Below are positions 35,456 to 44,555 of a DNA stretch of 64,000 bases, in pieces; position 1 is the stretch's first letter, and every line of letters starts with the position of its first letter. Under the pieces are notes generated by a model. That model made no database searches and was not told the origin of the DNA. It saw only the letters and a program-made list of their open reading frames with translations. The translations under genes were made by a program, and so were the position numbers. Source of the stretch: Pseudomonas azadiae (GTDB lineage Bacteria; Pseudomonadota; Gammaproteobacteria; Pseudomonadales; Pseudomonadaceae). The DNA lies in NCBI RefSeq assembly GCF_019145355.1, contig NZ_JAHSTY010000002.1, forward strand, positions 1,860,001 through 1,924,000, written 5' to 3'.

Positions 35456-36172
35456 GTGATATCGACCCTGCATGTAGCCAGACTCAAAGCCTGGGGCGCC
35501 CACGGCTTCACCGCCACCGGCGTGGTATTGGCCTTCCTGGCGACCTTGGCGCTGCTGGAAAACTCGCCCAAGGCCTGCCTGCTGTGGCTCGGCCTGGCGC
35601 TGGTGGTGGACGGCGTCGACGGTTCGCTGGCGCGACGGGTCAATGTCAGCACGGTGCTGCCCAGCTTCGACGGCTCGGTGTTGGACCTGGTGATCGATTA
35701 CCTGACGTATGTGTTTATTCCGGCGCTGTTTATCTACCGCTATATCGACCTGCCGGAATTTACCCACCTGTTGACGGTGTCGGTGATCTTGGTGTCGTCG
35801 CTGTTCTGCTTCTGCAACGTGAACATGAAAAGCAAGGACAACTACTTCGTCGGCTTCCCGGCCGCGTGGAATGTGGTGGCCTTGTGCGTGTATATCATCC
35901 AACCGGACGCCTGGGTCACCTTGCTCACGGTGATCGGCCTGGCCTTGCTGACCGTGACGCCGATGAAGTTCCTGCACCCGTTCCGGGTCAAGCGCTTCAT
36001 GCCAATCAATATTGCGGTGACCACGATCTGGTTGCTGTGCAGCTTTTTGATGGTGGTGGATTATCCGAATACCAACCCGTGGACGTTTGGGTTGTGGTCG
36101 GTGATGTCGGCGTATTTCCTGGGGATTTGCGTTTGGCGTACCGCCCTGGAATGGCTCGAAACCCACCGCTGA
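35456..36172 (+). CDS. pcs: Phosphatidylcholine synthase
   Basis: 238 residues from GTG 35456 with GGAG eight bases upstream. Pcs condenses choline with CDP-diacylglycerol to make phosphatidylcholine in the inner membrane. The CDP-alcohol phosphotransferase signature is seen as VVDGVDGSLARR followed by FDGSVLDLVIDYLTYV (the set of Asp metal ligands). Seven to eight membrane segments. The conserved NMKSKDNYFVGFPAAWN is typical of bacterial Pcs as opposed to Pss or PgsA. It supplies phosphatidylcholine in pseudomonads that meet choline in plant or animal hosts. Confidence 0.9.
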   Translation: MISTLHVARLKAWGAHGFTATGVVLAFLATLALLENSPKACLLWLGLALVVDGVDGSLARRVNVSTVLPSFDGSVLDLVIDYLTYVFIPALFIYRYIDLPEFTHLLTVSVILVSSLFCFCNVNMKSKDNYFVGFPAAWNVVALCVYIIQPDAWVTLLTVIGLALLTVTPMKFLHPFRVKRFMPINIAVTTIWLLCSFLMVVDYPNTNPWTFGLWSVMSAYFLGICVWRTALEWLETHR

Positions 36173-36196
36173 ATCAAGCGGGCGCGGTTTAAAAAG

Positions 36197-36283
36197 GTGG
36201 GAGCTGGCTTGCCTGCGATAGCGGTGGGTCAGCCAGCACAACGCTGCCTGACGCACCGCTATCGCAGGCAAGCCAGCTCCCAC
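36197..36283. repeat. REP/BIME palindrome
   Basis: Same 87-bp layout as 33724-33810, located 24 bp after the pcs stop. Confidence 0.92.
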
Positions 36284-36369
36284 ATTTGGTTTTGCGTACA
36301 TCCGGCAGGTAAGATGCAGGCCTTGGTGCAGCCTCTTCGCTGTGCCCCGCTAACAATAAGCCCCTGCCC

Positions 36370-37149
36370 ATGCCCTTCGAACTCAGCGTAGACCTCACCA
36401 CCCTCGCCATCCTGGCGGTGGTTGCCTTTATCGCCGGTTTCATCGACGCCATCGCCGGCGGCGGCGGCCTGCTCACCACGCCCGCCCTGCTCACCGCCGG
36501 CATGCCGCCGCACCTGGTGCTGGGCACCAACAAACTCAGCTCCACCTTCGGCTCGGCGACCGCCAGCTTTACCTTCTACCGGCGCAAGCTGTTCCACCCG
36601 CGCCAGTGGGTGCACGCCATCGTCGGTACATTGGTCGGGGCGCTGGCCGGCGCCGTGGTTGCGCATTACCTGCCCGCTGAAACCCTGAACAAGATGCTGC
36701 CGGTGATCGTATTCGCCTGCGGCGTGTATTTGCTGTTCGGCGGCACGCCCAAGGCGCCGCTGGACGCCGAAGCGCCGATCAAGAAGAAGTGGCAAGCCAC
36801 CCAGGGTTTCGGCCTGGGTTTCTACGATGGCGTGGCAGGCCCCGGCACCGGGGCATTCTGGACCGTGAGCACGATGCTGCTGCACCCCATCGACCTGGTC
36901 AAAGCCAGCGGCGTGGCGCGCAGCATGAACTTCGTCAGCAACGCGGCGGCGCTGTCGGTGTTTATCTTCAACGGCTCGGTGGACTGGATCGTCGGCCTGG
37001 CGATGGGTATTTCGGTGATGTGCGGCGCATTCTTTGGCGCACGCAGCGCGATCAGCGGCGGCGCCAAATTCATTCGCCCGGTGTTTATCACCGTGGTCCT
37101 CGGCCTGACCGTGCGCCTAGCCTGGCAGCACTGGTTCAGCGTGGCCTAA
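36370..37149 (+). CDS. TSUP family (TauE/SafE-like) inner membrane transporter
   Basis: 259 residues, about 8 membrane segments in two homologous halves. Hallmarks: [19 protein letters not shown] in the first half, [12 protein letters not shown], and [13 protein letters not shown] opening the second half. Family members move sulphite, sulphoacetate or other organic sulphur anions. The downstream end overlaps the convergent nudC gene by 33 bp. Substrate unknown. Confidence 0.87.
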   Translation: MPFELSVDLTTLAILAVVAFIAGFIDAIAGGGGLLTTPALLTAGMPPHLVLGTNKLSSTFGSATASFTFYRRKLFHPRQWVHAIVGTLVGALAGAVVAHYLPAETLNKMLPVIVFACGVYLLFGGTPKAPLDAEAPIKKKWQATQGFGLGFYDGVAGPGTGAFWTVSTMLLHPIDLVKASGVARSMNFVSNAAALSVFIFNGSVDWIVGLAMGISVMCGAFFGARSAISGGAKFIRPVFITVVLGLTVRLAWQHWFSVA

Positions 37150-37950
37150 GCGGCGCGCCAGGTAGAGGTCGATGAGGTAACGCGCGATCGAACGTGACGC
37201 CGGCAGCGGCGGCAATTCGTGGACGTTGAACCACTGCGCGTCTTCGATCTCGTCGGCCTGGGCCACGATATCGCCGCCGGCGTACTCGGCGTGAAAGCCC
37301 AGCATCATCGAATGGGGGAACGGCCAGCATTGGCTGCCCATGTACTGAATGTTCTTCACCTCCACCTGCACTTCTTCACGCACCTCGCGGATCAGGCACT
37401 CCTCCGCCGATTCGCCCGGCTCGGCAAACCCCGCCAGCGTGCTGTACACGCCCGTGACAAAGCGTGGCGAACGCGCCAGCAGGATCTCGTCGCCACGGGT
37501 CACCAGCACGATCATGCTCGGCGAGATCCGTGGGTAGCTGCGCAGGTCGCAGGCCTGGCAATACATCGCGCGCTCGCGTGGCACTTGCACCATGGCCTGG
37601 CCGCAACTCCCGCAGAACCGATGCTCGCGCGCCCAGGTGCCGATCTGCGCGGCGTAGCCGAGCACCTTGTACAGGGTGTGATCGCCCTGCAGCATGAAGC
37701 CGCGCAGGCCCTGCCAGCTGCAACCCGGCACGTGCACCGCCGAGTCGAGTTCGAGCAGGTACACCGGCTCACCGTCGAGGTGGCCGATGCCGTGTTCGGC
37801 AAACACCGGCAGGTCCTGGCGCTTGAGCCATTCGCGCGGGAACAGCGGGCCGTTGGCGTCATGCAAAAAGCCGTCGCGGCTGCGCGCAACGGCCAAGCCG
37901 CCGGGGGTGTCGTTGTCCAGCAGCGTTGTGGTAATCCAGCCTGGGGTCAT
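37117..37950 (-). CDS. nudC: NADH pyrophosphatase / NAD-capped RNA hydrolase
   Basis: 277 residues from ATG 37950 (a TTG at 37959 is possible). NudC hydrolyses NADH to NMNH and AMP and removes NAD caps from RNA. Zinc cysteines in FCGSCG and YCQACD; Nudix box [20 protein letters not shown]; and the NADH-specific motif [11 protein letters not shown] (canonical SQPWPFPxS with Cys in place of Pro). It follows the crotonase gene closely and is probably co-transcribed. Confidence 0.93.
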   Translation of the reverse strand: MTPGWITTTLLDNDTPGGLAVARSRDGFLHDANGPLFPREWLKRQDLPVFAEHGIGHLDGEPVYLLELDSAVHVPGCSWQGLRGFMLQGDHTLYKVLGYAAQIGTWAREHRFCGSCGQAMVQVPRERAMYCQACDLRSYPRISPSMIVLVTRGDEILLARSPRFVTGVYSTLAGFAEPGESAEECLIREVREEVQVEVKNIQYMGSQCWPFPHSMMLGFHAEYAGGDIVAQADEIEDAQWFNVHELPPLPASRSIARYLIDLYLARRLGHAEPVLPG

Positions 37951-37955
37951 GTCGG

Positions 37956-38768
37956 TCAATCCACGAATTCGGGTTTCTGCTTGTTCATATGGGCCGCGAT
38001 GGCCACACGCAAGTCGTTGGATTGCAACATAGCCGAGTTCCAGGTGGCAACGTATTCCAGGCCGTCGCTGATTGTATGGTCACGCATGTAACTGATCATG
38101 GCCTTGGTGCCGGTGACCGCGATCGGCGATTTGGCGGCGATTTCCCGGGCGATGTCCATCACGGCGGCCAATAAGCTGGCGTGATCGGGATAGACGCGGT
38201 TGACCAGGCCGATGCTGCGCGCTTGCTCGGCGCCAAACTGGCGACCGGTGTACGCCAGCTCGCGCAGCATGCCATCACCGACGATGCGCGGCAGACGCTG
38301 CAGGGTGCCGACATCGGCGGCCATGCCGATATCGATTTCCTTGATGGAGAACTGCGCATCTTCGGCCGCATAACGCATGTCGCAGGCGCTGATCAGGTCA
38401 ATGGCGCCGCCGATGCAGTAGCCGTGGATCGCCGCCAGCACCGGCTTGCGGCAATTGTCGACCGCGTTGAACGAGGCTTGCAGGTCAAGAATCTTGCGCC
38501 GCAGCAGGCGGGCGTTGCGGCCCACGTCCTTGCCGAATTCGTTGGCCACCGAAGCCAGCATCATCAGGTCTATCCCTGAGGAGAAATGCTTGCCGGCGCC
38601 GCTGAGCACCACTGCGCGCACGGCGTCGGTGTCTTCGACCCACTGGAAGATGTCGATGATTTCGGTCCAGAACGCCGCGTTCATCGCGTTGATCTTTTCC
38701 GGGCGATTGATCTGCACATGGGCAACGTTGCCGCTGAGTTCGACGACGAAGGCTTGGTATTCGGACAT
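37956..38768 (-). CDS. Crotonase family, delta(3,5)-delta(2,4)-dienoyl-CoA isomerase-like
   Basis: 270 residues. Oxyanion-hole segments [12 protein letters not shown] and [17 protein letters not shown]. The active-site stretch [20 protein letters not shown] carries the Glu and Asp pair that distinguishes ECH1-type dienoyl-CoA isomerases from hydratases, and [15 protein letters not shown] is also shared with that group. Acts in beta-oxidation of fatty acids with odd-numbered double bonds. Upstream of nudC with a gap of a few bases. Confidence 0.85.
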   Translation of the reverse strand: MSEYQAFVVELSGNVAHVQINRPEKINAMNAAFWTEIIDIFQWVEDTDAVRAVVLSGAGKHFSSGIDLMMLASVANEFGKDVGRNARLLRRKILDLQASFNAVDNCRKPVLAAIHGYCIGGAIDLISACDMRYAAEDAQFSIKEIDIGMAADVGTLQRLPRIVGDGMLRELAYTGRQFGAEQARSIGLVNRVYPDHASLLAAVMDIAREIAAKSPIAVTGTKAMISYMRDHTISDGLEYVATWNSAMLQSNDLRVAIAAHMNKQKPEFVD

Positions 38769-38953
38769 GGCAGTGATCCCTGACTGGCGAGTGATGAGGG
38801 CCGAACTATAACAAGGGAGCGCAAGGACGCATCAGCCAAAAGCGGGACTGGCAAAGGTGGCGGAAAATCCGCTGGATAAAACCCCGCGCACGCGCCATCC
38901 TTCGCGCTTTGAGCCGCCCCACCAGCGGCGCTCGACGTTTAAAGGATATGCCC

Positions 38954-39508
38954 ATGCACGCCCACCCGCTCACCGCCGCCGACTTCGAATTCATCGAAAA
39001 CGCCCTGCTCCAGTATGGCGACGACCATTCAGTGCTGAACCTGGCCGAACTCGACGGCTACTTCACCGCGTTGGTGTCCAGCCCGGTGCAGGTCGATGTG
39101 GCCGAGTGGTTCCCGGCCATCTGGGGCGGGCAGAACCCGCAGTGGGGCAACGTGGACGAAGCGCAACGCGTGCTCGAAATGTGCGTGCGCCATATCAACA
39201 CATTGGCCGAGCAACTGGCCACCGATGCCAGGGGCTTCAAGGCACGCTTCGACGAGACCGAACACCAGGGCCAACGCGTGACCCTCGCCGAAGAGTGGTG
39301 CTTTGGCTACATTCGTGGCGCCGCCATTGGCAATTGGCCAGAACTGCCGGCCACCCAGGCCGCCGCGCTGGAGAAGATCTCCTGGTGTGCCGAACAAGAC
39401 AACTTCGAGCTGCCGGCCGACCTGGATGTGCCGGCGCACCAGCAGCGCGTCAGCGAGATCGAACCGGCGGCGCGGGCGCTGCATGATTACTGGCTGAGCC
39501 TGCGCTAA
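38954..39508 (+). CDS. UPF0149/YecA family protein
   Basis: 184 residues from ATG 38954, chosen over ATG 38948 because AAAGGA then lies seven bases away. The UPF0149 hallmarks are an N-terminal helix followed by LNLAELDGYFTALVSSPV, then EEWCFGYIRG and a helical C-terminus. The SEC-C zinc motif often seen at the end of YecA proteins is absent. Function unknown. Confidence 0.85.
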   Translation: MHAHPLTAADFEFIENALLQYGDDHSVLNLAELDGYFTALVSSPVQVDVAEWFPAIWGGQNPQWGNVDEAQRVLEMCVRHINTLAEQLATDARGFKARFDETEHQGQRVTLAEEWCFGYIRGAAIGNWPELPATQAAALEKISWCAEQDNFELPADLDVPAHQQRVSEIEPAARALHDYWLSLR

Positions 39509-39586
39509 GCCTCGACAAGCACCGCCGCTTTGGCCGATTATTCGGGTCCGCCCGCAGACCTTGCCTTGAATCAGGAGCCCTGTACC

Positions 39587-40843
39587 TTGAGTTCGCAGAA
39601 AACCGTGACCGTGACACCGCCCAACTTTCCGCTCAATGGCAAGGTCGCGCCCCCCGGCTCCAAATCCATCACCAACCGCGCCTTGTTGCTGGCGGCCCTG
39701 GCCAAGGGCACCAGCCGCCTGAGCGGTGCGCTCAAGAGTGATGACACCCGCCACATGTCGGTGGCCCTGCGCCAGATGGGCGTAACCATCGACGAGCCGG
39801 ACGACACCACTTTTGTGGTCACCGGTCAGGGCAAACTGCAATTGCCGCCGCAGCCGCTGTTCCTCGGCAACGCCGGCACCGCGATGCGCTTTCTCACTGC
39901 AGCCGTCGCCACCGTGGAAGGCACTGTCGTGCTGGACGGCGACGACTACATGCAAAAACGCCCGATCGGCCCGCTGCTCGCGGCCCTCGGCCAGAACGGT
40001 ATCCAAGTCGACAGCCCCAGCGGCTGCCCGCCGGTTACCGTGCACGGCGTGGGCAAGATCAGGGCCACGCGTTTTGAGATCGACGGTGGCTTGTCCAGCC
40101 AATATGTGTCCGCCCTGCTGATGCTCGCCGCGGCAGGCGTTGCCCCGATTGAAGTGGCGCTGACCGGCAAGGACATCGGCGCCCGTGGCTATGTGGACCT
40201 GACCCTGGATTGCATGCGTGCCTTCGGCGCCCAGGTTGAAGCCGTCGACGACACCACCTGGCGTGTGGCCGCTACCGGCTACACCGCCCATGATTACCTG
40301 ATCGAACCCGACGCCTCCGCCGCGACGTACCTGTGGGCGGCTGAAGTGTTAACCGCTGGCCGCATCGACATCGGCGTGGCCGCGCAGGATTTCACCCAGC
40401 CCGACGCGAAAGCCCAGGCCGTGATCGCACAGTTTCCCAACATGCCGGCCACGGTGGTCGGCTCGCAAATGCAGGACGCGATCCCGACCTTGGCGGTCCT
40501 CGCCGCGTTCAACAACACCCCGGTGCGTTTCACTGAGCTGGCCAACCTGCGGGTCAAGGAATGCGACCGCGTGCAGGCGCTGCATGACGGCTTGAATGAG
40601 ATCCGCCCCGGCCTGGCGACGATCGAAGGCGACGACTTGCTGGTCGCCAGCGATCCTGCCCTGGCCGGCACGTCGTGCAACGCGCTGATCGACACCCATG
40701 CCGACCACCGCATCGCCATGTGCTTTGCGCTGGCCGGGCTGAAGGTCTCGGGTATCCGTATTCAGGACCCGGACTGCGTGGCCAAGACCTATCCTGGGTA
40801 CTGGCAGGCATTGGGCAGTCTTGGGGTCCAGTTGAGCTATTGA
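39587..40843 (+). CDS. aroA: 3-phosphoshikimate 1-carboxyvinyltransferase (EPSP synthase), stand-alone
   Basis: 418 residues from TTG 39587, nine bases after AGGAG; the open frame to 39530 lacks homology. Makes EPSP from shikimate-3-phosphate and PEP in the shikimate pathway. Motifs: PPGSKSITNRALLLAALAKG, SDDTRHM, LGNAGTAMRFL (PEP/glyphosate loop), GGLSSQYVSALL (shikimate phosphate), LRVKECDR, THADHRIAM. The loop has Phe where the E. coli enzyme has Pro101. Pseudomonads usually also carry an EPSP synthase domain fused to TyrA, so this may be a second copy. Confidence 0.93.
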   Translation: MSSQKTVTVTPPNFPLNGKVAPPGSKSITNRALLLAALAKGTSRLSGALKSDDTRHMSVALRQMGVTIDEPDDTTFVVTGQGKLQLPPQPLFLGNAGTAMRFLTAAVATVEGTVVLDGDDYMQKRPIGPLLAALGQNGIQVDSPSGCPPVTVHGVGKIRATRFEIDGGLSSQYVSALLMLAAAGVAPIEVALTGKDIGARGYVDLTLDCMRAFGAQVEAVDDTTWRVAATGYTAHDYLIEPDASAATYLWAAEVLTAGRIDIGVAAQDFTQPDAKAQAVIAQFPNMPATVVGSQMQDAIPTLAVLAAFNNTPVRFTELANLRVKECDRVQALHDGLNEIRPGLATIEGDDLLVASDPALAGTSCNALIDTHADHRIAMCFALAGLKVSGIRIQDPDCVAKTYPGYWQALGSLGVQLSY

Positions 40844-40874
40844 TCCAACGGTGCCGGAACGGGGGGCAACGCAC

Positions 40875-41264
40875 ATGACTATTCGCCAACCCTGCCCGCC
40901 CGGCGCCTGCGTCTGCGACCGTGAACGACTGCTGGATGCCCCGGAAGCCGACCTGCGCATCCTCAACCTGACGCGTCAGGAGGAGAAGAAGCTGCTCGAT
41001 CGTCTCGAAGACCTCAAAAGCCTGCAAGACCTGCAACACATGCAACAGCGCATGTACAACCTGCTGGGTATCCGCGTGCATATCGCGCCAGGGCACACCG
41101 AGGTCAAGAGCATGCGCGGGATCCAGATTGTGATCGACGCGCTGCCGGGCATGTGCCGCAAGACCCGCCAATCCATCCCGGCCGCGATCCGTCGAGGCCT
41201 GGAGAAACGTCCGGAAATCGCCTACCGTTTGCTCGACGCCCACGACCTGTTTCGCGAAGGCTGA
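40875..41264 (+). CDS. Conserved protein with N-terminal Cys motif
   Basis: 129 residues from ATG 40875. The beginning, PCPPGACVCDRERLL, has three Cys spaced C-x4-C-x-C, followed by a charged helical stretch (EEKKLLDRLEDLKSLQDLQHMQQRM, likely coiled coil) and a basic C-terminal half. It starts 31 bp after aroA and may be co-transcribed. No family recognised with confidence; the Cys motif suggests metal binding. Confidence 0.7.
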   Translation: MTIRQPCPPGACVCDRERLLDAPEADLRILNLTRQEEKKLLDRLEDLKSLQDLQHMQQRMYNLLGIRVHIAPGHTEVKSMRGIQIVIDALPGMCRKTRQSIPAAIRRGLEKRPEIAYRLLDAHDLFREG

Positions 41265-41265
41265 A

Positions 41266-41865
41266 TCAACCGGCGAGCGTTTCGGCACCGAACAGACCCT
41301 GGCCGACAGCCCTGGCTTTTTGCAGATGCGCCTGCGCCCCGCCGCTTTCCGAGTCCAGCAACAACTCGGACGTCACCACCTTCGCGCCACAGTAATCGAA
41401 GATGCCGTAGTCAATTTGCGTGCGCATCGCCTTGGCATAACCGTGCCGATCAAACGCATCGTCATCGGCTGCGCCCAATGCCAGCAGGTGCACCGGCAAG
41501 TGCCCGAGCTTTTTCACCACCGGGGTATCGGGACCGTACTCGATGGCCCAGCCGTTGACGAATACGCGGTCGATCCAGCCTTTGAGCAGGCCCGGCAGCG
41601 ACCACCAGTAGATCGGAAACGCTAGCACCAGGGCGTCGGCGCGGTCGACGCGTGCCTGTTCGGCGAGCACGTCGGCGGGTGGCGTGGCGCGGGTGCGGTG
41701 TACCTGGTGGTCAGCGGCGGTGTAGCGCGGGTCGAAACCTTCGGCGGCAATGTCGGCGATGTCGAAGGTGTGTCCCGCTGCGGCAAGCCCGGCGGCCACC
41801 TGCGTGACCACACTGTGAGTGAGAGATTGCGGGTCGTGATGAGCGACAACGATCAGTGCGTGCAT
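41266..41865 (-). CDS. NAD(P)H-dependent quinone oxidoreductase, MdaB/NQO-like
   Basis: 199 residues with flavodoxin-like fold: ALIVVAHHDPQSLTHSV at the phosphate-binding start, LVLAFPIYWWSLPGLLKGWIDRVF around the flavin, and LALGAADDDAFDRHGY. Two-electron reduction of quinones or nitroaromatics is expected, protecting against redox cycling. It is divergent from a TetR regulator gene with about 70 bp between them, so it is probably the regulated gene. Confidence 0.88.
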   Translation of the reverse strand: MHALIVVAHHDPQSLTHSVVTQVAAGLAAAGHTFDIADIAAEGFDPRYTAADHQVHRTRATPPADVLAEQARVDRADALVLAFPIYWWSLPGLLKGWIDRVFVNGWAIEYGPDTPVVKKLGHLPVHLLALGAADDDAFDRHGYAKAMRTQIDYGIFDYCGAKVVTSELLLDSESGGAQAHLQKARAVGQGLFGAETLAG

Positions 41866-41909
41866 GACATTGACTCCGTTTGGGGTTAGGCTTGGCTTAA
41901 GTTACGATT

Positions 41910-41920
41910 AGTAAGTTACT
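41910..41920. promoter_or_regulatory. Candidate TetR operator
   Basis: AGTAAGTTACT is a perfect odd palindrome lying in the quinone reductase/tetR intergenic space; TAAGTTAC occurs twice (41898-41905, 41912-41919), 14 bp apart. A TATATA -10-like run follows. Confidence 0.5.
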
Positions 41921-41934
41921 TTTGGTATATAAGC

Positions 41935-42528
41935 ATGTCAAGCACTTCAGCCCCCACCCCACGTCGTCGCCTCTCCCGTGAAGATCGCCTGCGTCAATTG
42001 CTGGACGTGGCCTGGCAACTGGTGCGCGATGAAGGCACCGAAGCCCTCACCCTAGGCCGCCTGGCGGAGTTGGCGGGCGTGACCAAGCCCGTGGTCTACG
42101 ACCATTTCGTCACCCGTGCCGGGTTGCTGGCGGCGCTGTACCAGGACTTCGATGCGCGCCAGGACCGCGTGTTCAGCGAGCGCATCGAAGCCAGCGGCGC
42201 GACCCTTGAGGATCGGGCCTGGGTAATCGCCGCTTCATATGTGGAGTGTGTATTGTTACAGGGCCGGGAAATTCCGGGGGTGATTGCAGCACTGAGCAGC
42301 TCACCGGAACTGGAAAGCCTCAAGCGCGAGTACGAGGTGATCTTCCTCGACAAGTGCCGCGCTGCCTTGTCGCCCTTTGGCCGCGTCTCCCAGGCCGGAC
42401 TGCGGGCTATGCTGGGCGCGGCAGAAGCGCTGTCCCAGGCAGCGGCCAGCGGCGAGATCAGCCGTGAGGAGGCGCAGCAAGAGCTGCTGGAAACCATCCT
42501 GGCAATGGTCAACCGCGCATGCCTGTAG
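41935..42528 (+). CDS. TetR family transcriptional regulator
   Basis: 197 residues. Helix-turn-helix at about 20-65 (ALTLGRLAELAGVTKPVVYDHF), followed by an all-helical ligand-binding domain. Divergent from the quinone reductase gene, which it probably represses together with itself. The stop codon TAG and the last two codons fall within the TGTAGTGAGCGGGCTTG end of a palindromic repeat, so the native C-terminus may have been modified by repeat insertion. Confidence 0.9.
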   Translation: MSSTSAPTPRRRLSREDRLRQLLDVAWQLVRDEGTEALTLGRLAELAGVTKPVVYDHFVTRAGLLAALYQDFDARQDRVFSERIEASGATLEDRAWVIAASYVECVLLQGREIPGVIAALSSSPELESLKREYEVIFLDKCRAALSPFGRVSQAGLRAMLGAAEALSQAAASGEISREEAQQELLETILAMVNRACL

Positions 42529-42672
42529 TGAGCGGGCTTGCCCCGCGTTGGGTGGCGAAGCCGCCCTAATCCAGTCACCGCCGAGCTACAGATAAAACCG
42601 TGTCGCCTTGTTTGGGGCGGCTTCGCCACCCAGCGCGGGCGGTGCGACGATTCGACAAGCCCGCTCACTACA
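42524..42672. repeat. 149-bp palindromic repeat (TGTAGTGAGCGGGCTTG type)
   Basis: Outer arms TGTAGTGAGCGGGCTTG and its complement CAAGCCCGCTCACTACA; inner arms GGGTGGCGAAGCCGCCC and complement. Right half carries an extra GGTGCGACGATTC segment. A near-identical copy lies at 60936-61084. It overlaps the end of the tetR gene. Confidence 0.88.
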
Positions 42673-42686
42673 GACCTTGGCAGAGA

Positions 42687-43352
42687 CTAACGCGCGGCGA
42701 TAAACAGCTGGACCTTGCGCGCCAACTGATCGAGATGCCGATCGCGCTGTTTCTCGGCATCCACCATGGCGCGCTTGCCGTGTTTTTGCAGCAGGTACGT
42801 ATGAATCTGCCGCACCTCCAACGAGCTGTAGATCGCCGCTACATCGAGCACGCCCATCAGCCCATCGGTGCCGTAGTCGCGGGTATTCATCAGTACCTGG
42901 GTGCCGCGCGCGCCGCGTAGCTTAAAGCCCATGGCTTCGAATGCCGGAACCTGCTCCACCGCGCACGCCAGCTCGGCATGCGGGTAGCGGGCCAGTACGT
43001 CCTGCATCATCCGGCGTGCCACGCCCTGGCGCCGGAAACCGGCCTGTACCGCCATGAACGCGATGCCGCAGGCTTGAGGATCATCCTTCACCGGCAGATA
43101 CAGGCAAAAGCCGAGCAGTTTTTCTTCGTCCATCGCCACGACCAGTTCAACGGCAATGCCCTTCGAACCGTCCAGCGCCTCCAGGTACAAGTGCACCTCA
43201 AAACCGATGGCGTACTGGTAAAGGTTGTACAGCAGGTTGCTCGGCGGCAGTGCCACGCTGCTGATGTCGGTGAGGTTATCCACTACCATCTGCAGGATCT
43301 GGGCATTGACAGGCTCGGGGCACGGTGTGGTGTAGCGGGTAAGGCTGAACAT
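42687..43352 (-). CDS. GNAT family N-acetyltransferase
   Basis: 221 residues from ATG 43352 (MFSLTRYTTPC), which has CAGGAA upstream. The acetyl-CoA loop is AVQAGFRRQGVARRMMQDVL (Q/R-x-x-G-x-G/A). The N-terminal part (about 1-75) and the Lys/Arg-rich C-terminal helix (KHGKRAMVDAEKQRDRHLDQ) lie outside the core domain. Substrate unknown. Monocistronic in appearance, with a repeat upstream of its 3' end. Confidence 0.82.
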   Translation of the reverse strand: MFSLTRYTTPCPEPVNAQILQMVVDNLTDISSVALPPSNLLYNLYQYAIGFEVHLYLEALDGSKGIAVELVVAMDEEKLLGFCLYLPVKDDPQACGIAFMAVQAGFRRQGVARRMMQDVLARYPHAELACAVEQVPAFEAMGFKLRGARGTQVLMNTRDYGTDGLMGVLDVAAIYSSLEVRQIHTYLLQKHGKRAMVDAEKQRDRHLDQLARKVQLFIAAR

Positions 43353-43550
43353 GCAAATTCCTGGGCTTGGCATCAAGGCAGCGGCGATTGTACCTGCTGC
43401 AGCGCGCGGGCCGGGATAATGGCATGTGGCCGCACCCCTGCCGCTGATGCCCCGCAGAACACCCGTTGAGGCAAAAAAACAAAAAAGGCGTTGCGCCAGA
43501 CCGGGTTACATCGCGCATCATGGGCACTTTCAAGCTCAAGGGTAACGTCC

Positions 43551-44402
43551 ATGCGCGTTCTGTCATTGATGATGGGTCTTACGACGCTGGCCGCCAGCCT
43601 GGTGTTCTGCGCCAGCGCGATGGCGAATGAAGAAAGTCAGTTGGTAGAACAGATCAACCACTACCGCAGCCAGGTCCAACGCTGCGGCGACCAGGGTTCC
43701 CAGGAACTGCCACCGCTGGCCAGCGATACGCGGTTGGTGCTGCCGGCCAACAATGCGGGCGATTTGCAGCAGGCACTGGCGCGGGCCGCCTACCCGATGG
43801 TCAACGTGCAGGCCATCAGCCTGTCCGGGCCCAAGGATGCACAGTCAGCCATGAAGGCGGTGCGCGAAAGCTTCTGCCGCGTGGTGCTGGACCCGCAATT
43901 CGTCGATATCGGCGTGAGCAACAGCGGCCAGGACTGGCGCATCGTGCTCGCCCGCCCGCTGCTCACCAGCGGCCTGGGCGATTGGCAGACCGAAGGCAAG
44001 CAACTGCTCAACCTGATCAACACCGCCCGCGCGCAACCGCGCCAGTGCGGCACCCAGGCGTTTACCGCGACCACGCCCCTGTCCTGGAATGACGACCTGG
44101 CCGGCGCCGCCAACAGCCACACGCGCAACATGGCCAACGGCAACTTCTTCGACCACCTCGACCACGACGGGCGGACCCCCGGCGATCGCGCCGAACTGGC
44201 CGGGTATATCGCAAAAAACATTGGCGAAAACATCGCCGCGGGCCTGGATACACCGCGCAAGGTCGTCGACGGCTGGCTGGCCAGCCCCGGCCACTGCGCC
44301 AACCTGATGAACCCGCAATTTCGCGAACTGGGCGCGGCGTACGCCATGGACCCGAAGAGCGATGCGGGGATTTACTGGACAGCGGTTTTCGGCGCGCAAT
44401 AA
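43551..44402 (+). CDS. Secreted CAP (SCP/PR-1-like) domain protein
   Basis: 283 residues from ATG 43551. Signal peptide about 1-25 (FCASAMANEE). The N-terminal domain (30-150) resembles a second small domain with three Cys. The CAP domain (about 155-283) contains LLNLINTARAQ, the His in ANSHTRNMANGNFFDHLDHDG, the Glu in NIGENIAAG, and SPGHCANLMNP. These metal-binding His/Glu positions are intact. Periplasmic or secreted; bacterial CAP proteins have no settled biochemical role. Confidence 0.88.
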   Translation: MRVLSLMMGLTTLAASLVFCASAMANEESQLVEQINHYRSQVQRCGDQGSQELPPLASDTRLVLPANNAGDLQQALARAAYPMVNVQAISLSGPKDAQSAMKAVRESFCRVVLDPQFVDIGVSNSGQDWRIVLARPLLTSGLGDWQTEGKQLLNLINTARAQPRQCGTQAFTATTPLSWNDDLAGAANSHTRNMANGNFFDHLDHDGRTPGDRAELAGYIAKNIGENIAAGLDTPRKVVDGWLASPGHCANLMNPQFRELGAAYAMDPKSDAGIYWTAVFGAQ

Positions 44403-44555
44403 TGGCCCTTGCAAATTCACTCCTGTGAACGAGATATCATATAGCCATCTCATGGATAATTATCCCGGAACCGATGGCCGCCAACCCGGTCTGTAGCTTG
44501 GCAGCCTGAGCCGACAGGCAACCGACAAGACCGTGGTTAACAAGGTGTTTTTGCA

